Shown: positions 32,480 through 44,896 of the stretch, piece after piece
How the letters are laid out: the number at the start of each line of letters is the position of its first letter
Numbering within the stretch: position 1 is the stretch's first letter
Assembly: GCA_028641055.1 (NCBI GenBank)
Contig: CM054063.1
Coordinates: 174,144,697-174,208,696 of the forward strand
DNA length: 64,000 nt
From: Alopecurus myosuroides
Taxonomy: Eukaryota; Streptophyta; Magnoliopsida; Poales; Poaceae
Direction: 5' to 3'
Notes under the pieces: model-generated
The model's input: only the letters and a program-made list of their open reading frames with translations
Told to the model about the DNA's origin: nothing
Database searches by the model: none
Made by a program: the position numbers and the translations under genes

Positions 32480-35412
32480 ATTCCTAGGTTTTAGAAAATA
32501 AGTCGGGGTACTTAGATCATAAACGATCCTCTCGTTACCAGGTTGCTTCGTTGTAGGAATGATGTGACCATTGAAATTTGAGGAACTTGATGGTTTAATT
32601 GCGGGTTCTTCGTTCGTCCTCATCAAGAATACGGACATGAACCTCTTTGTAAGAGAGATCATCCTTGAGTTTGATAGTCTCGGGGTCCACACCACGGACG
32701 GGATCTTTGAAGCAACGTTTAAGTTGGGAGACATAGAAGACATCATGAACATCCGGAAATCCTAGAGGAACTGCAACTGGTATGAAACTTGACCTCGTTT
32801 TACAATGATGGGGAAAGGACCAATGTAATGAGGAGCCAGTTTGCCTTTGATTCCAAATGTTTTCCACCTTTGAAAGGTGTGACTTGAAGGTAAGCTTTCT
32901 CGTCAATTTCGTAATGAACATCTTGGTGATGACGATCATAATAACTCTTCTGACGAGATTGAGCTATTTTCACTCGTTCACGAATGATGCGAACGGTTTC
33001 TTCCGCTTCCTTGATTGTATCCGGACTAAAGAATGAACTTTCATCGGTTTTAGACCAATTCAGTGGATTTCGACATTTACGGCCATACAGAACTTCAAAA
33101 GGAGCCTTGACCAAGCTAGATTGATAACTATTGTTATAAGTGAGCTCAGCAAATGGAAGAAACTTCTCCCAATCCTTACCGAATGATATAACACAAGCTC
33201 GGAGCATGTCCTCAAGAATTTTGTTCACTCTTTATATTTGACCACCAGTTTGTGGATGGTAGGAAGTGCTGAAGGATAGACGAGTTCCCATGGCTTCTTG
33301 AAGACTTCCCCAGAATCGGGAGATGAATAGACTGCCTCTGTCTGAGACAATCCTTTTTGGAACTCCATGAGGACTGACTATTCGTGAGATATATAGATGT
33401 GCCAGCTCAGAGACTCGAATACTCTCACGAGTAGGAAGGAACTGAGGAACCTTTGACATACGATCAACCACTACCCATATAGCATTATGACCCTTCTTGG
33501 TGTTGGGAAGGCCGGTAATGAAATCCATACCAATCTCATCCCATTTCCATTCAGGAATAGGTAGGGGTTGAAGAACACTGGCTGGTCTTTGATGTTCCGC
33601 TTTCACACAATGACAAACGTCATATTCGGAAACAAACTGAGCAATTTCTCTCTTCATTCGGGTACACCAAAACCTTTGACGTAGATCTTGATACATTTTG
33701 GTGCTACCAGGATGAATCGAGAGAGGTGTATCATGAGCCTCTTGGAGTATTAGCCTTCTGAGATTCCGTCTCTTCGGCACAACGAGACGGTTGCCAAAAT
33801 AAACGGTACCTTCACTATCAATGGAGAAACATTTAGCAACTCCGCTAGCAATGTTCTTCTTAATGTTGGCGATTCCCAGATCCCACTTTTGAGCTTTCTT
33901 GATCTGGTCCTCAAGGGAAGGTTTCACCTCAAGGTTGGCCAAATAGCTAGAAGGAATGATTTCAAGGTTGAGTTTGGAGAACTCCTCATGAAGAGAAGGT
34001 TGGGCTTGTTGTATCATCAAGTTGTTGCAATAAGACTTCCGACTTAGCGCGTGAGCGATGACATTTGCTTTGTCGGGTTGATAGTTGAGACCCAAGTCAA
34101 AGTCCTTGATTATCTCCAACCATCTTCTCTGTCTAAGATTCAGATCTGGTTGGGTGAACAGATATTTCAGACTCTGATGATCTGAGTATAACTCACAACG
34201 ATTACCAAGAAGATAATGACGCCATTGCTTGAGAGCACGGACCACGGCTGCTAGCTCAAGGTCATGAGTTGGGTAATTGCGATCATGTGGTTTCAACTGA
34301 CGAGAACCATAAGACAGCATATGAACTTCTTGCATTAACACACAACCGAGTCCTTATTGAGAGGCATCACAGAATATGACGAAGTCCTTGCTCGTATCAG
34401 GAAGAACAAGCACAAGAGCGGTAGTCAGTTTTGTCTCTAGGGTTTGGAAACTTTCCTCTGCCTTTTATGACCACTCAAATTTTTTGCCTTTCTTAAGAAG
34501 TTCAGTCATAGGTTTGGTGATTTTGGAGAAGTTCTCGATGAAACGACGGTAATAACCTGCCATCCTGAGAAAACTCCGAACATCCTTGACTGACTTAGGT
34601 GTTTCCCAATCCAGAATGGTTTGAACCTTGTCTGGAATGGCGGAAACACCTTCAGCAGACACCACATGCCCGAGATAGACGAGCTCTTTTAACCAGAACT
34701 CACACTTGGAGAACTTGGCATACAACTTGTGCTCGCGGAGTTTGGACAACACCAAACGCAAGTGTTCGGAATGTTCATCTTAGGTTTTGGAATAGACTAG
34801 GATATCGTCGATATAGACCACGACGAACTTATCAAGATACTCCATGAATACCGAGTTCATAAGCCTCATGAAAGTAGCTGGAGCTTTGGTAAGACCAAAA
34901 GTCATGAAGGTGTAACTGTAAAGACCATAACGAGTAGTGAACGCCAGTTTGGGAATGTCCCCTTTTCTGATCTTTATTTGATGGTATCCTGTTCGCAGGT
35001 CCATCTTGGAAAAGACAGTTGCACCAGCTAACTGATCAAACAGATCATTGATTCTTGGAAGAGGGTATTTGTTTTTGATGGTCACTGCATTCCGCGGTCG
35101 ATAATCAACAACCAAACGTGGAACATTGGTATCCCGCTTCTTGACAAAGATAGCGGGACAACCCCAAGCAGATGTGCTAGGTTGGATGAAACCTTTTTCT
35201 TCTAACTCCTCTATTTGGCACTTCAACTCAACCAACTCTTCTAGGACCATGCGATAAGGTCTTTTGGACATAGGAGCAGTACCAGGGACTAACTCAATGA
35301 CAAATTCCACACTTCGATCATGTGGCATGCCAGGTAACTCTCCAGGAAACACATCAGGGAAATCACTGACTACATGTAACTCATCAATTTCAGGAGGATA
35401 ATCACCTTGCAT
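32480..35412 (-). pseudogene. pol: B1 pol: RT, RNase H, integrase, chromodomain
   Basis: One frame runs from 35412 to about 32870. RT keeps Y-I-D-D just before a TAA at 34780-34782. Further stops are TAA in S-x-K near 34465 and TAA at 34342-34344 (CAA to TAA). RNase H motifs HDLELAA and SDHQSLK are present. In the integrase finger the first Cys of C-x2-C is Tyr (SEYDVC). MDFITG and SDRGS Asp residues are intact, but the catalytic Glu codon is a TAA at 33232-33234. A frameshift near 32870 precedes the C-terminal part. The chromodomain (QWSHHS, EATW) has TAA after W and a TGA at 32517-32519 that B2 shares. Confidence 0.88.
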
Positions 35413-35720
35413 GAAGTATAGTTGCAGTTCAGGGGAAAGCTGCGTACGTGCTGATGGCGGAATGGTTTTGACAACTTCTCAAAAGGTATCCCATGCATTT
35501 TAGCAAACCCTTCTGATATGAATGTATGCGATGCTCAAGAATCAAATAAGGCTAAAGCCAAAATTGAGTTGACATGAATCGTGCCCAGTAAGACGCTTGG
35601 ATCTTCCTGAGCATCCTCAATAGTCACGTGGTTAAGACGACCACGTCCAGCACGAGCGGGCTTCACCACTTTCTTGGGAGGAGGAGCTGCACGTCCAGCA
35701 TGATTCCGAGGCACTCCCTC
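35413..35720 (-). pseudogene. B1 protease remnant with internal deletion
   Basis: L-F-D-S is followed by a TGA where Gly of D-S-G belongs. The sequence matches B2 up to the EKLSKP residues, then jumps to the segment equivalent to B2 53210 onward. About 250 bp, the C-terminal half of the protease, is missing. A frameshift lies near 35710, at the gag boundary. Confidence 0.8.
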
Positions 35721-36277
35721 GAGAAGTGACCAGGCTGACCACACCGATAGCAGAAATTGCTAGGGGGAGCGGCAACTGGAGGACGATAACCTTGTCCACC
35801 ACCATAAGTTGATATAGAAGGTGGTGCAGGTGGACGAGGAGCATATCCAGATGGCCTTGGTTGAAACGGAACCCTGGGCACAATGTTGTATGGAATGAAC
35901 ACACGGCGCTTCCTCTTAAGACCAGAAGGTGATGCACGAGAATCTCCAGCACTATTTTTCATAGCGGTCTCCATCTCCTTCTTGCCACACTCAAGAGTGA
36001 TGGCCTGATTGTACAGTGCCTGGAAGTTCTGGAAATTGAAGGGCAACAACTCATAACGAACAGTTGGGTTCAGGCCCTTGCGGAACAGATCCTGCTTGTC
36101 CTCGTCATTAGTGACATCACGAGGAGCATAGCGAGCCAGACTGCTGAAAGCACGACCATAGGCCTCAATGCCCATATTGCCCTGAGTGAGATCGAGGAAT
36201 TCCTTCCTTTTACCATCCATAACTGCCTTCGGAATGTAAGCCTCACGGAAAGCAGTACGGAACTCTGCCCAGGTGAC
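35700..36277 (-). pseudogene. gag: B1 gag, C-terminal segment (after C2 insertion)
   Basis: Resumes at VTWAEFRTAF (capsid), RYAPRDV, then a proline-rich linker and an intact C-x2-C-x4-H-x4-C zinc knuckle (CYRCGQPGHFSREC). The target duplication with the 44897 side is GTGAC/GTGAA on the plus strand. The frame is lost shortly after the knuckle. Confidence 0.88.
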
Positions 36278-37060
36278 TGATGCTAGCAAAGCGTGTTGGG
36301 AACCCCAAGAGGAGGGTGTGATGAGCAAAGCGGTAGGAATTTCCCCTCAGTTAAGAACCAAGGTTATCAATCCAGTAGGAGAAAGAGGATCTTCGGAAGG
36401 TTGCTGCCACTGATGTCAGCAATAACGCAGAACCTGCACACAACACAACCAAAATACTTTGTCCCAATGGTACAGTGAGGTTGTCAATCTCACCGGTCTT
36501 ACTGAAAACAAAGATTAGACGTATAGTGTGCAAAATGGTGTATGCTCGCAGTAAGTAAAGAAAAGCAGGAAATTGTAGAGGTTTGTTTAACAATGTAGGA
36601 AAATGGACCGGGATTCATAGGTTCACTAGTGGTGTCTCTCCATAAAAGATAGCATGTTGGGTGAACAAATTACAGCTAGGAAATTGGCAAATAAAGGTTG
36701 CACCGTAGTGCACATTCATGACATGATGACTACTATGATATTTAGTGCGGGCATTACAACAATACACATAGACCGTAATCCAACTGCATCTATGACTAAT
36801 AATCCACCCTCAGGTTATCATTCGAACCCCCTTAGGTATTAAGTTGCAAGCAACAGATAATCGCATTAAGAAATGTGTGTAATGTAAGCAATGATTGTGC
36901 ACGCAGGCACTCACACCGCTGTTTTCTCCATAGTGGCAACAACACATCCTCCCCCATCACTTTTCTGTCACTCGAGCACAGGCGAAAAGGAGGCATGAAC
37001 CCAACTATCGAGCATAAATACTCCCTCTTGGAGTCACTAGCAAATACTTGGCCAGAGCAA
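36278..37060 (-). repeat. C2 3' LTR, truncated
   Basis: Matches 43313 to about 44115 of the other LTR and then stops after GGCCAGAGCAA. About 780 bp of LTR plus adjoining internal DNA are deleted. About 25 bp of unmatched filler (37061-37084) precede sequence equivalent to C1 from about 24225. Confidence 0.85.
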
Positions 37061-37747
37061 CCACCAGCAACCATGGAATATCTTAATAAATACCCCATCC
37101 ATATTTCACAAACCATGGCTAACCGAATCCTCGGGTGCCTGCCAACAATCATATACCATGGAGGAGTGTCTATATTTTGGGAGATGTATGCTAGTGTCAA
37201 TGAATGGTAAACAGAAAATACAATACGTCACAAGCCAACTAGATTTCAAAAGAGCGGCTCCCATATGAAGGACGCAATAGGTATAGAAGGTCATCCCTCT
37301 TTCTCTTTTGTCTACACAATTATGCTTTGACTCATAAATCAGGGGCAAAAATAGTGAAGAGATTTTGTGTGTATTAATTTGGGGCTTGGCACCCCGCTGC
37401 CAGCTCTTCTATAATTTGGATAAGCGGATTAAGCAACTAGTCCAGCGTGTGAAATCCAATCAACAAGTGAGATAAAGATCATCTATTTACGTCCTCATGA
37501 GCAAAAACAGGAACACAAAGCAGGAGTATTTTTGAAGGTTTTAAAGGTAACACATGAGTAATTTTCTTGGAGTGGCAGTTAAATACCACATGTAGGTAGG
37601 TAAGGTGGACACAATTGGAAAACTTGGTTTTAGGGAGTTGGATGCACGAGTAGAGCTCATACTCAGTACAAGTGGAGGCTAGCAAAAGACTGGGAGCGAC
37701 AAATCAAGAGAGCATAAGAGCCATAATGATGCATAGCGACATAAACA
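37061..37747 (-). other. C2 internal non-coding region, left part
   Basis: Homologous to C1 about 24225-24870. No ORF supported. It ends at the Helitron insertion point ATAAACA. Confidence 0.7.
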
Positions 37748-37867
37748 TCTCTACTATATAATACGGCTTCAGGTGGCCGTCGTACGTCGCAGCCGTTTTG
37801 CACATAACCCCTGAGTAGTATGAAAGTCAACCCGTTGTCCATTAATCCTCAAAGCGTAATGTTTTCT

Positions 37868-38410
37868 TCGGTGAGGCCTAACCCGCACGAGCAGAAGGAG
37901 CTGCCCAGCTCCAGCGCCCGCGGCTAGATCCGTCGGGGAAGGAGCTTCCCAGATCCAGCGGTGAGGCCCGAACCGCATGAGGGGAAGGAGCTACCTCGCT
38001 CCACCGGTTGCGGCCGGATCTGTCTGGGATGTCAACGAGCGACGGACTACGGGGAACTCGGCGGCAGGTCCCCGGTCGGTCTGAATCCGCTGCTCCGGTC
38101 ACCGGTCGGGCGCGCCTAAATCCAGCCATGCTTATTCGGCGCGCTCTGCCCCAACCCTGGTCCACGCGCCTTTGTCGACAAGCCTGGCGATGCGTGGCTC
38201 CTTCGTGCGGCAGCAGCCGAATCCGTCCGGGAGGTCGACGAGGGGGAAATCGGCGGCAGGGTTCCCGACCAGACGGACTCCGCGGCTCCGCACACCGGCG
38301 TGCACCATCCAGCCATCACTGCTCGGCGGGATCCGCCCCGGACGTGCTCCATTCTCTGTCGTGGTTGACCGGCCTGGCGATGCGTGTCCAGCTGCTCCGC
38401 ATGAAATCGA
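37868..38410 (+). repeat. Diverged direct repeats in the Helitron's GC-rich part
   Basis: Repeated units: CGGTGAGGCC-AACCGCA-GAAGGAGCT (about 37873 and 37959), and a longer pair with ATCCAGCCAT and GGCGATGCGTG about 185 bp apart (38119/38310 and 38187/38373). Open frames here are GC-driven. Confidence 0.6.
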
Positions 38411-39557
38411 GACCTTGATGCTCCTCTCACCCACTGAGTACATTAGAAAGCGCTGCCCTGGCCGCCACCAAAGCTCCGCCCCCGAGCTTCTTCTGCTCGT
38501 CGCCCCTAGGAATAGCGGAACAGAGAAGGACCTGGTGGGGAACAGAGGGTTCGTGTCGGCCTAGGCGGGATTGCTCGCAACGAGGGATGAACAGAGTGGA
38601 GGGATGGAGGCAAAGAGGCTGGTTGCGGGAAGGGACGGAGGAGAAGAAGACTCGGTCTCGAGCGGGCGCCATGAACACAACAATTCATGCCTCCTCCGCC
38701 TCTGCATCCCCTGCTCGACACAAGCAGAATCACATGCGGACACAGGCTAAGGTATTGTCAGTTCTGTTGTTTTTTCTGTATTCATTTTTTAGATTGATGA
38801 ATGCTTGTGTTGACCGTCGAATGCTCGTACGGATAGTTGTCTGCATGGATTTATTTTCTGATAGCTCAATTTTTGTACTGGGTGCTAAACACAGCGGCAC
38901 GGTGTTCCAATAAGAGACATATTTGGGGATTCCATCGCTGAGAATGCACCATGAGAAAAGTTTTGAGAAGTGAGCATGCTGTGGTGTACATGTTTATCTG
39001 AAGATGCAAATCACCTCTGACAAATTAAATCTTGAAGTAGTGAATTGGATGAGTTGCGGATACAAACTACTGATGTCCTTATGATTAGCACATGGAGTAT
39101 CTGTAGAACCGCTTATTGCTTCCTTTCTCTATAAACAGGGTGTTGGCATGTGAATTTAGGATTTCAGGAGACGACAGAGCACAGCTTGTTCTCTATATCT
39201 AATATATCATGCCATTCTGAGCTTTTCTCGGTATTTTGCAAGCTGCCAATTGTTTGTTGTACCTTCATATTTTAGTATAACTAATATTATCACTCCTCAA
39301 TCATATGAACAACATATATGACTGTTGAGTGCTTCATGTACTTGAATCATGAGATGTCTTCCTCAACGCCTACTTCCAGTTCTTCTAGCAGAAACTGTCA
39401 AAGCTTCAGGACAAGGCTATTAGCACAAACAACACTTGATGCTGAACTCAATACTGAATATGAAGCATCTGGCAACTTTTTTACTACTCCAACCTGGTTG
39501 AACCTCACGAACCACACCACCTGTGCAACAAGGTCCAGAGCCGGTCAATGGAAGATC

Positions 39558-39680
39558 AGTGTGGATTCTCCCTTTAATCTAAACAATGTAACATTTTCAT
39601 ACCTCAATTATTTCAGTGTGGATTCTCCTATTAATCTCTAGACAATGTAACATTTTCATACCTCAATTATTTCATTGTAT
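39558..39680 (+). repeat. Tandem duplication of about 60 bp in the Helitron
   Basis: AGTGTGGATTCTCC...ACAATGTAACATTTTCATACCTCAATTATTTCA occurs twice back to back with few differences. Confidence 0.9.
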
Positions 39681-40389
39681 TTCGCCTGTACTTCAGATTG
39701 TTGGGAATTTGTCTGTTAGTATATCATCTTTGCGTGCATTGTACCCGTGTATGCTTCAGATTGTTGGGAAGATCATTTCGTGTTTTGAAGATCATAGTAG
39801 TTTTAATCTTTATAGTTGTATAGTTTATTTCCAGCTCATTTGTTAGCCAAATTGTAAAATATAATAATATTATGGATTAATTAGATACATTTGAAATTCA
39901 GGGGCAATGTAGACTTTGCACAAATAAACACAACAAATAAGCCAATATTTAAGATTTTTTAGATGAAGTCCTCATGGTCTTCTAGGAAAGATTTTCATGA
40001 AATTTTGGATGCAGGGAAAGGTTGGTTAATCAAGACTTCATTTTAAATCTGATTTTGTCATCCATACACCATTTTTGTATAAAAGTGGTGCCTTTGTTGT
40101 CATCGAATAATAAGGATAGGAAAACATTGTCATTGTGTTCATAATTCAATATTTGTAAATCAGATATTTAATACACCCAACATCTCGGTGGTACGGGAGG
40201 ATCATCTCTTTGTAAGGATTGGCAAACAAGGTGCCAAGAAGAAATAAGCGGGAGAGAGAATTGGTATTATTCGTTGTACGAGTGTAAATTACATGCCCTA
40301 ATGTTTGACACCTTGTCTAATTTAGGGGATTTTTTATTGATATATTTGCCTATTTTTTATTCCGTAGCGAACCACGGGCATTGTGCTAG

Positions 40390-41602
40390 TCATTAATTAA
40401 AGCATGAGCAGTATCACAAGTTCAAAAAATAAATGACCATAGAGGCTATTAGTGACTGATTCATAGTCATAAACATGGTGTGAGCATGCGCCAAGTCAAC
40501 CAAATAAAAAATTCGAAATAGAATACCATAAATTTATGCTTTACTTTGACAAGAACAACTCATGAATATTTCAATGGCACATTAAACACTCTCAGATATT
40601 TGAGGCTAATCATGCTACTCAATAACCACAAGGCTTTAAAACTAAAATAACATCTAGCATGATATGAAAAATTTCTAGCCACAGTCTATACAAGCTTCTA
40701 CTTGCACCATTAAAAATTCTATTTCAAGCAGCAGTTTCTTCTCCCAACAAGCACCATACAAGATATGTTTTAACAAAAATACTCTTCATCATATAGCAAG
40801 AAAACATGAGAGAACTCACATAACACTAGTAAAACTAACAACTCTTAGATAAGAGATGCATGCAAAACATGAGCTAAATAAATGCAGCAGCCAGACAAAG
40901 ATTAAGAATACAAAGTATTCCCATGAAAAAGCGGAGAGTGTCACTCTCCAATAAAAGAATGTTGGGATCCAACCAAGCTTATTGCAAAATAAAAACAAAA
41001 TGAAAGCAAAAAATAAAAGACACTCTAAGTAAAGCACATAAGATGTGACCGAATAAAAATATAGTTTCACTAGAAGTGACCTGATAATTTGTTGATGAAG
41101 AAGGGGATGCCTTGGGCATCCCCAAGCTTAGACGCTTGAGTCTTCTTGGAATTTGTTGGGATGTACCACCGGGGCATCCCCAAGCTTAGGCTTTTCACTC
41201 TTCTTGATCACGTCATATCATCCTCTTCTCTTGACCCTTGAAAAATTCTTGACACCAAACTTCTCACAATCTTCATTAGCAACGTTAGTGCAATCGAAAT
41301 AATAAATTCACATGGTTCAGTTTCAACACAAGCCAAAAACTCATCAACACATTAGATACTGTCACAACTTCTTTTAAAACTCTTTTTCTCAAAAGAACAC
41401 CAAAAGAAAGAGATTAAGATGCAAATCCAATTATTGGCAGAAATCTGTCAAAACAGGACAACAAGTAAAGATGATTTTTTTCGAAAATCTTATGTTGCTC
41501 AAATAAAAAAAGTGTTCAAAGAAGAAAAGTTGCGTATATATCCCAGGATTACGCACAAAATAACTCGAATCATTTTGAATTTTTCTGTGATTTTATACGA
41601 AT
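40390..41602 (-). other. C2 internal non-coding region, right part
   Basis: Homologous to C1 about 24872-26150. It contains GGGGATGCC-TTG-GGCATCCCC (41103-41123) and PPT-like AAGCTTGGGGATGC motifs on the minus strand (41116-41130, 41175-41188). Confidence 0.7.
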
Positions 41603-43121
41603 TTAACAGTGGACAGCAGAAATCGGTTTCCTGCGCAGAAATCCGAAATATAGTCTCAACTTTCCACTAGAGGCATTACTTGGCTCAACAAAGACACAAA
41701 AGAAAATATACAGCGGGGTTGCTAAGGAAATATACAACACCCAGGTGCAAAGAAAACAAAAGAAAACGAAAGAAAATGGGTTGAAAACAGAGAAATAAAA
41801 CGGGTTGTCTCCCAGTAGCGTTTTTCTTAAACGCCTTTCAGCTAGGCATAGAAAAGTGGAATCACGTGGATGATCACATAAGAAATATGAATTGAAACAA
41901 AAGAGATCATCATGAAGAAAATGTAAAACAAATTTAAGTCTAACCCACTTCTTATGCATAGGAATCTTGTAAAGAAATAAATTAAAGAAGCTCAAAATAG
42001 AAATCATGGGAAAGTAGAACAAGAGCAACTTCAAAACTTTCAACAAAAAGAGAGGTGTTTTAGTAACATGAAAATTCCTACAACCATATTTTCCTCTCTC
42101 ATAATAATTATCAGTAGCATTATGAACAAACTCAACAACATAATTATCACATGAAGCATGTTTGTCATGGTCTAAAAGCACACAAATTCATACCAAGCTC
42201 AAAAACAGTGGGATCAAAATTTAAAATTAACTCTTCTTTTTTCCCACTTTTAGCAATAGAAAAACACGATGATTGATCACTCTTAAAAGGTATAGGACAC
42301 ATTATAGCAATCATATTTTTAGTAGCATTATAATTTATAACATCAAATAACATAGGACCATCATCAAAAGCATTATCATAAGATTTATCCAAGTAGCATG
42401 GATTATCACACATAATAGTAGCAATATCATTCTCACAAGTTTCATTCATAGTAGTATCAAGGTCAAAAGTATAGCAAGTATCAATTTGATCAAATAATGT
42501 ATGAGTTAAAGAGTTACTATCATTGGGAGGTTGACATGGGTAGCTCCATTCTTCCTCCTCTTGATCATCAGTCTCCTCCGCTTTTTCATCCAATGAGCTT
42601 TCAGATTCAGCAATTTCTTCTTCCATAGGCTCCTGCAAGGAATCCGTTACTTCCTTAGGTTGTGAGAATTTATTAAGATATTCCATTATGTAGTAATTAC
42701 AATCCTTGTAATTATCAAAGCAATATTCAAGTATAGTATAAATCTCATAGTTATAAGGTGCATCATCAATACTTTCAAGCAAATAGGCAATTTTGAATGC
42801 ACCCTTCCAAGCAATAAATTTTTCAATTTGTTCCACATCATATAATTCATAATTTACCTTAACATAAGAAGATATGGTAACATTATCATTATACTCGCAT
42901 TGAAAAGGGAGGTGTTTATACCTCCTACAGCAACAAGATTTATCAAAGCAATAAGTAACATTATAAGTAGAGCACAAGTTTTTAGCATAGTCATGAAATT
43001 TATTAATTTGCTCCCATAAGTGTATCCCTTTTTGTGACAAGCGGTGTTCCTTAAAATGTTTTTGTTGTTCATCTGTGAACCTACCTTGCCTAAAAGATCT
43101 AGTTTCAAAGACATCAAACAT
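41603..43121 (-). pseudogene. C2 internal ORF (non-gag protein), one frameshift
   Basis: Start at ATG 43121 (MFDVFETRSF); codons further upstream are leader and LTR. About 318 codons are open to 42165. A frameshift near 42165-42181 follows, then 192 codons to 41603. Seen: Cys/Tyr-rich N-terminal third (CFDKSCCCRRYKHLPFQC), a strongly acidic run around 42540-42640, Asp/Asn-rich middle, then a hydrophobic segment and the H-K-K-W-V-R-L-K block shared with C1. No retroviral enzyme or nucleocapsid motif. It occupies the place of gag in the element. Function unknown. Confidence 0.65.
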
Positions 43122-43282
43122 TAATAGCAAGCATGATAAATAAATAAAATAACAACTAGAATAAGAACTATTTTTTGTGTTTTTTGATATAAAGAAGCAA
43201 AACAAGACAAAAATAAAAACAAGACAATACACAAAATAAAGAGGTTGAGAGTGAGAGACTCCCCTTGCCAGAAGACTTCTTT

Positions 43283-43301
43283 CTCCCTGGCAACGGCGCC
43301 A
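43283..43301 (-). other. C2 primer binding site (Asp tRNA-like)
   Basis: Minus strand TGGCGCCGTTGCCAGGGAG, 11 bases from the LTR end. Confidence 0.88.
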
Positions 43302-43312
43302 GAAAAATTCCT

Positions 43313-44896
43313 TGATGCTGGCAAAGCGTGTTGGGAACCCCAAGAGGAGGGTGTGATGAGCACAGCGGTAGGAGTTTCCCCTCAGTAAGAACCAAGGTCA
43401 TCAATCTAGTAGGACAAAGAGGATCTTCAGAAGGTTGATGCCACTGACGGTGGTGATGGCGCCTCACCGGTGTCAGCAACAACGCGGAACCTGCACACAA
43501 CACAACCAAAATACTTTGTCCCAACGGTACAGTGAGGTTGTCAATCTCACCGGTCTTTCTGAAAACAAAGATTAGACGTATGGTGTGTAAAATGGTGTAT
43601 GCTTGCAGTAAGTAACGAAAACCAGAAAATTGTAGAGGTTTGTTTAACAGTGTAGGAAAATGGACCGGGGTTCATAGGTTCACTAGTGGTGTCTCTCCAT
43701 AAAAGATAGCATGCTGGGTGAACAAATTACAGCTAGGCAATTGACAAATAAAGGTTGCACCGTAGTGCACATTCATGACATGATGACTACTATGATATTT
43801 ATTGCGGGCATTACAACAATATACATAGACCGTAATCCAACTGCATCTATGACTAATAATCCACCCTCAGGTTATCATCCGAACCCCCTTAGGTATTAAG
43901 TTGCAAGCAACAAATAATCGCATTAAGCAATGTGTGTAATGTAAGCAATGATTGTGCACGCGGGCACTCACACCGCTGTTTTCTCCCTAGTGGCAACAAC
44001 ACATCCTGCCCCGTCACGTTTCTGTCATTCGAGCACAGGCGAAAAGGAGGCATGAACCCAACTATCGAGCATAAATACTCCCTCTTGGAGTCACTAGCAA
44101 CTACTTGGCCAGAGCAAACACTAGAAATGGAAAGCATGCAAGATCACAAATAACATATGGAATTAAGACTATAATCAACTTGGCATAAGTTTAATATTCA
44201 TCAGATCCCAGCAAACACAACACATAGAATTACATAAGAACAATCTCGATCATTTTAGGCAGCTCACGAGATATAAACATTGAGGCATAGGAGGAGAGAC
44301 AACCATCTAGCTACTGCTATGGACCCGTAGTCCAAGGATGAACTACTCACGCATAACTCCGGAGGCAGGCATGGTGATGAAGAGGCCTCCGGTGATGATC
44401 TCCTCTCCGAATGGGTGCCGGGAGACAGCTTCAGAACCCCCCTGATCTAGGGTTGACGAAGACGGCGGCTGCAGAACTTTTCAGGGATATTTGATCAGGT
44501 GCCTAGGGTTTTCCTTCGGAGGGGAGTAAATAGGCGAAAGGGCAAACGCGGTGGAGACCTGGGGGCCCCACACCACCCCCCGGCGCGGCCAAGGGAGGGC
44601 GCCGCCCCATGGTGTGGGCCCCCCTGTGGCCCCTCTCCGGGTCTCTTCGGGACTCCATGGAACCTTCGGGAATTCTAAGACTTCCAGGCTTCGAATTTTC
44701 CAATTCTGAGAATATTTCCAGAACAACTTTTCTGAAACTAAAACAGCAGAAAACAGGGAAGTGACTCTCTGCATCTTGTCAATAAGTTAGTCCGGAAAAT
44801 TGATAAAAATGACATAAAAAAGGGAGAAAACATGCAACAATTGGCATAATATCATCATGGATCATTAGAAATTATAGATACGTTGGAGACGTATCA
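43313..44896 (-). repeat. C2 5' LTR, 1584 bp
   Basis: Plus strand TGATGCTGGCAAAGC to GGAGACGTATCA. On the minus strand it starts TGATACGTCTCCAACGTATC, an end widely seen in Triticeae Gypsy elements. Confidence 0.92.

Larger units (their letters stand above)
37748..40389 (+). mobile_element. Non-autonomous Helitron, 2642 bp
   Basis: Starts TCTCTACTATATAATACGG and ends GCATTGTGCTAG. A hairpin, CCGTAG-CGAA-CCACGG (40362-40377, one mismatch in the stem), lies 8 bases before CTAG. It sits between host A (37747) and T (40390) with no target duplication. The uninterrupted site is visible in C1 near 24870 (ATAAATATCATTAATTAA). No Rep/helicase coding is present. The GC-rich left part (37860-38740) may be captured gene sequence, but no protein family is recognised. 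Confidence 0.9.
36278..44896 (-). mobile_element. Element C2: non-autonomous LTR retrotransposon inside B1 gag, carrying a Helitron
   Basis: Relative of C1. The 5' LTR is complete (43313-44896) and the 3' LTR truncated (36278 to about 37060). Asp-type PBS and one ORF. Target duplication GTGAC (36273-36277) against GTGAA (44897-44901). It splits B1 gag between the PDHE and VTWAEF residues. Confidence 0.9.

Noticed and set aside
38008..38743. Overlapping ORFs in the Helitron's GC-rich part
   Set aside because: Open in several frames on both strands with repeat-derived composition; no recognisable family. A captured gene fragment remains possible but unsupported.
43122..43343. N-terminal extension of the C2 ORF up to 43343
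   Set aside because: These codons run through the PBS and into the LTR; the first sensible start is 43121.
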